Of a DNA stretch of 6,361 nucleotides, positions 6,337 through 6,361 are shown piece by piece. The notes under the pieces were generated by a model that saw only the letters and a program-made list of their open reading frames with translations, was not told the origin of the DNA and did no database searches. The position numbers were made by a program, and so were the translations under genes. The DNA comes from Comamonadaceae bacterium. Its GTDB lineage: Bacteria > Pseudomonadota > Gammaproteobacteria > Burkholderiales > Burkholderiaceae_C. The DNA lies in contig CANGOY010000114.1 in the NCBI GenBank assembly GCA_947455585.1, positions 1 through 6,361 of the forward strand. The letters are read 5' to 3'. Position 1 is the first letter of the stretch; every line of letters begins with the position of its first letter.

Positions 6337-6361
6337 TGGACAACTTCCCCGGCAACCTCAT
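6336..6361 (+). CDS. gmk: Guanylate kinase, N-terminal start only (cut by window edge)
   Basis: ATG at 6336-6338 shares its A with the yicC stop (TAATG). The eight complete codons read MDNFPGNL, which fits the start of betaproteobacterial guanylate kinase (typically M-D-x-PGNL-F/I, followed by the P-loop). Guanylate kinase phosphorylates GMP to GDP with ATP. The assignment rests on these few residues and on the well-known yicC-gmk gene order; the P-loop itself lies outside the window. Confidence 0.75.

Overview
The window is a chromosomal housekeeping segment from a Gram-negative betaproteobacterium. The best guess is Burkholderiales, family Comamonadaceae (Limnohabitans/Rhodoferax-like). This rests on recall of how the citrate synthase, RdgB, RNase PH, YicC and Gmk proteins look in that group, and on the clustering of rph, rdgB, hemW, yicC and gmk. 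No taxonomic search was possible.

Layout, left to right. (1) The C-terminal part of gltA (citrate synthase, + strand) runs in from the left edge and ends at a clear intrinsic terminator. (2) A small cysteine-rich protein of unknown function (837-1220, +) meets, tail to tail with overlapping stop codons, a two-gene minus-strand unit: rdgC (1554-2450) followed by a small DUF5710-like protein (1217-1537). (3) Between rdgC and a tRNA-Ser(UGA) gene (2522-2611, minus) lie the tRNA's terminator and a perfect 8-bp inverted repeat just upstream of the rdgC GTG start. (4) A tight minus-strand cluster rph-rdgB-hemW (5273 down to 2663) encodes RNase PH, the XTP/dITP pyrophosphatase and the radical-SAM heme chaperone. 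(5) A 151-bp divergent intergenic region separates it from yicC (5425-6336, +), whose stop codon overlaps the start of gmk (guanylate kinase), cut off by the right edge.

Functionally the genes concern central metabolism (gltA), nucleotide-pool hygiene and supply (rdgB, gmk), RNA processing (rph, yicC, tRNA-Ser), heme handling (hemW) and recombination control (rdgC). I see no mobile element, CRISPR array, defence module or other new system. The points most worth a second look are the rdgC-DUF5710 gene pair, the repeated and palindromic leader of rdgC beside the tRNA terminator, and the uncharacterised cysteine-rich protein after gltA.
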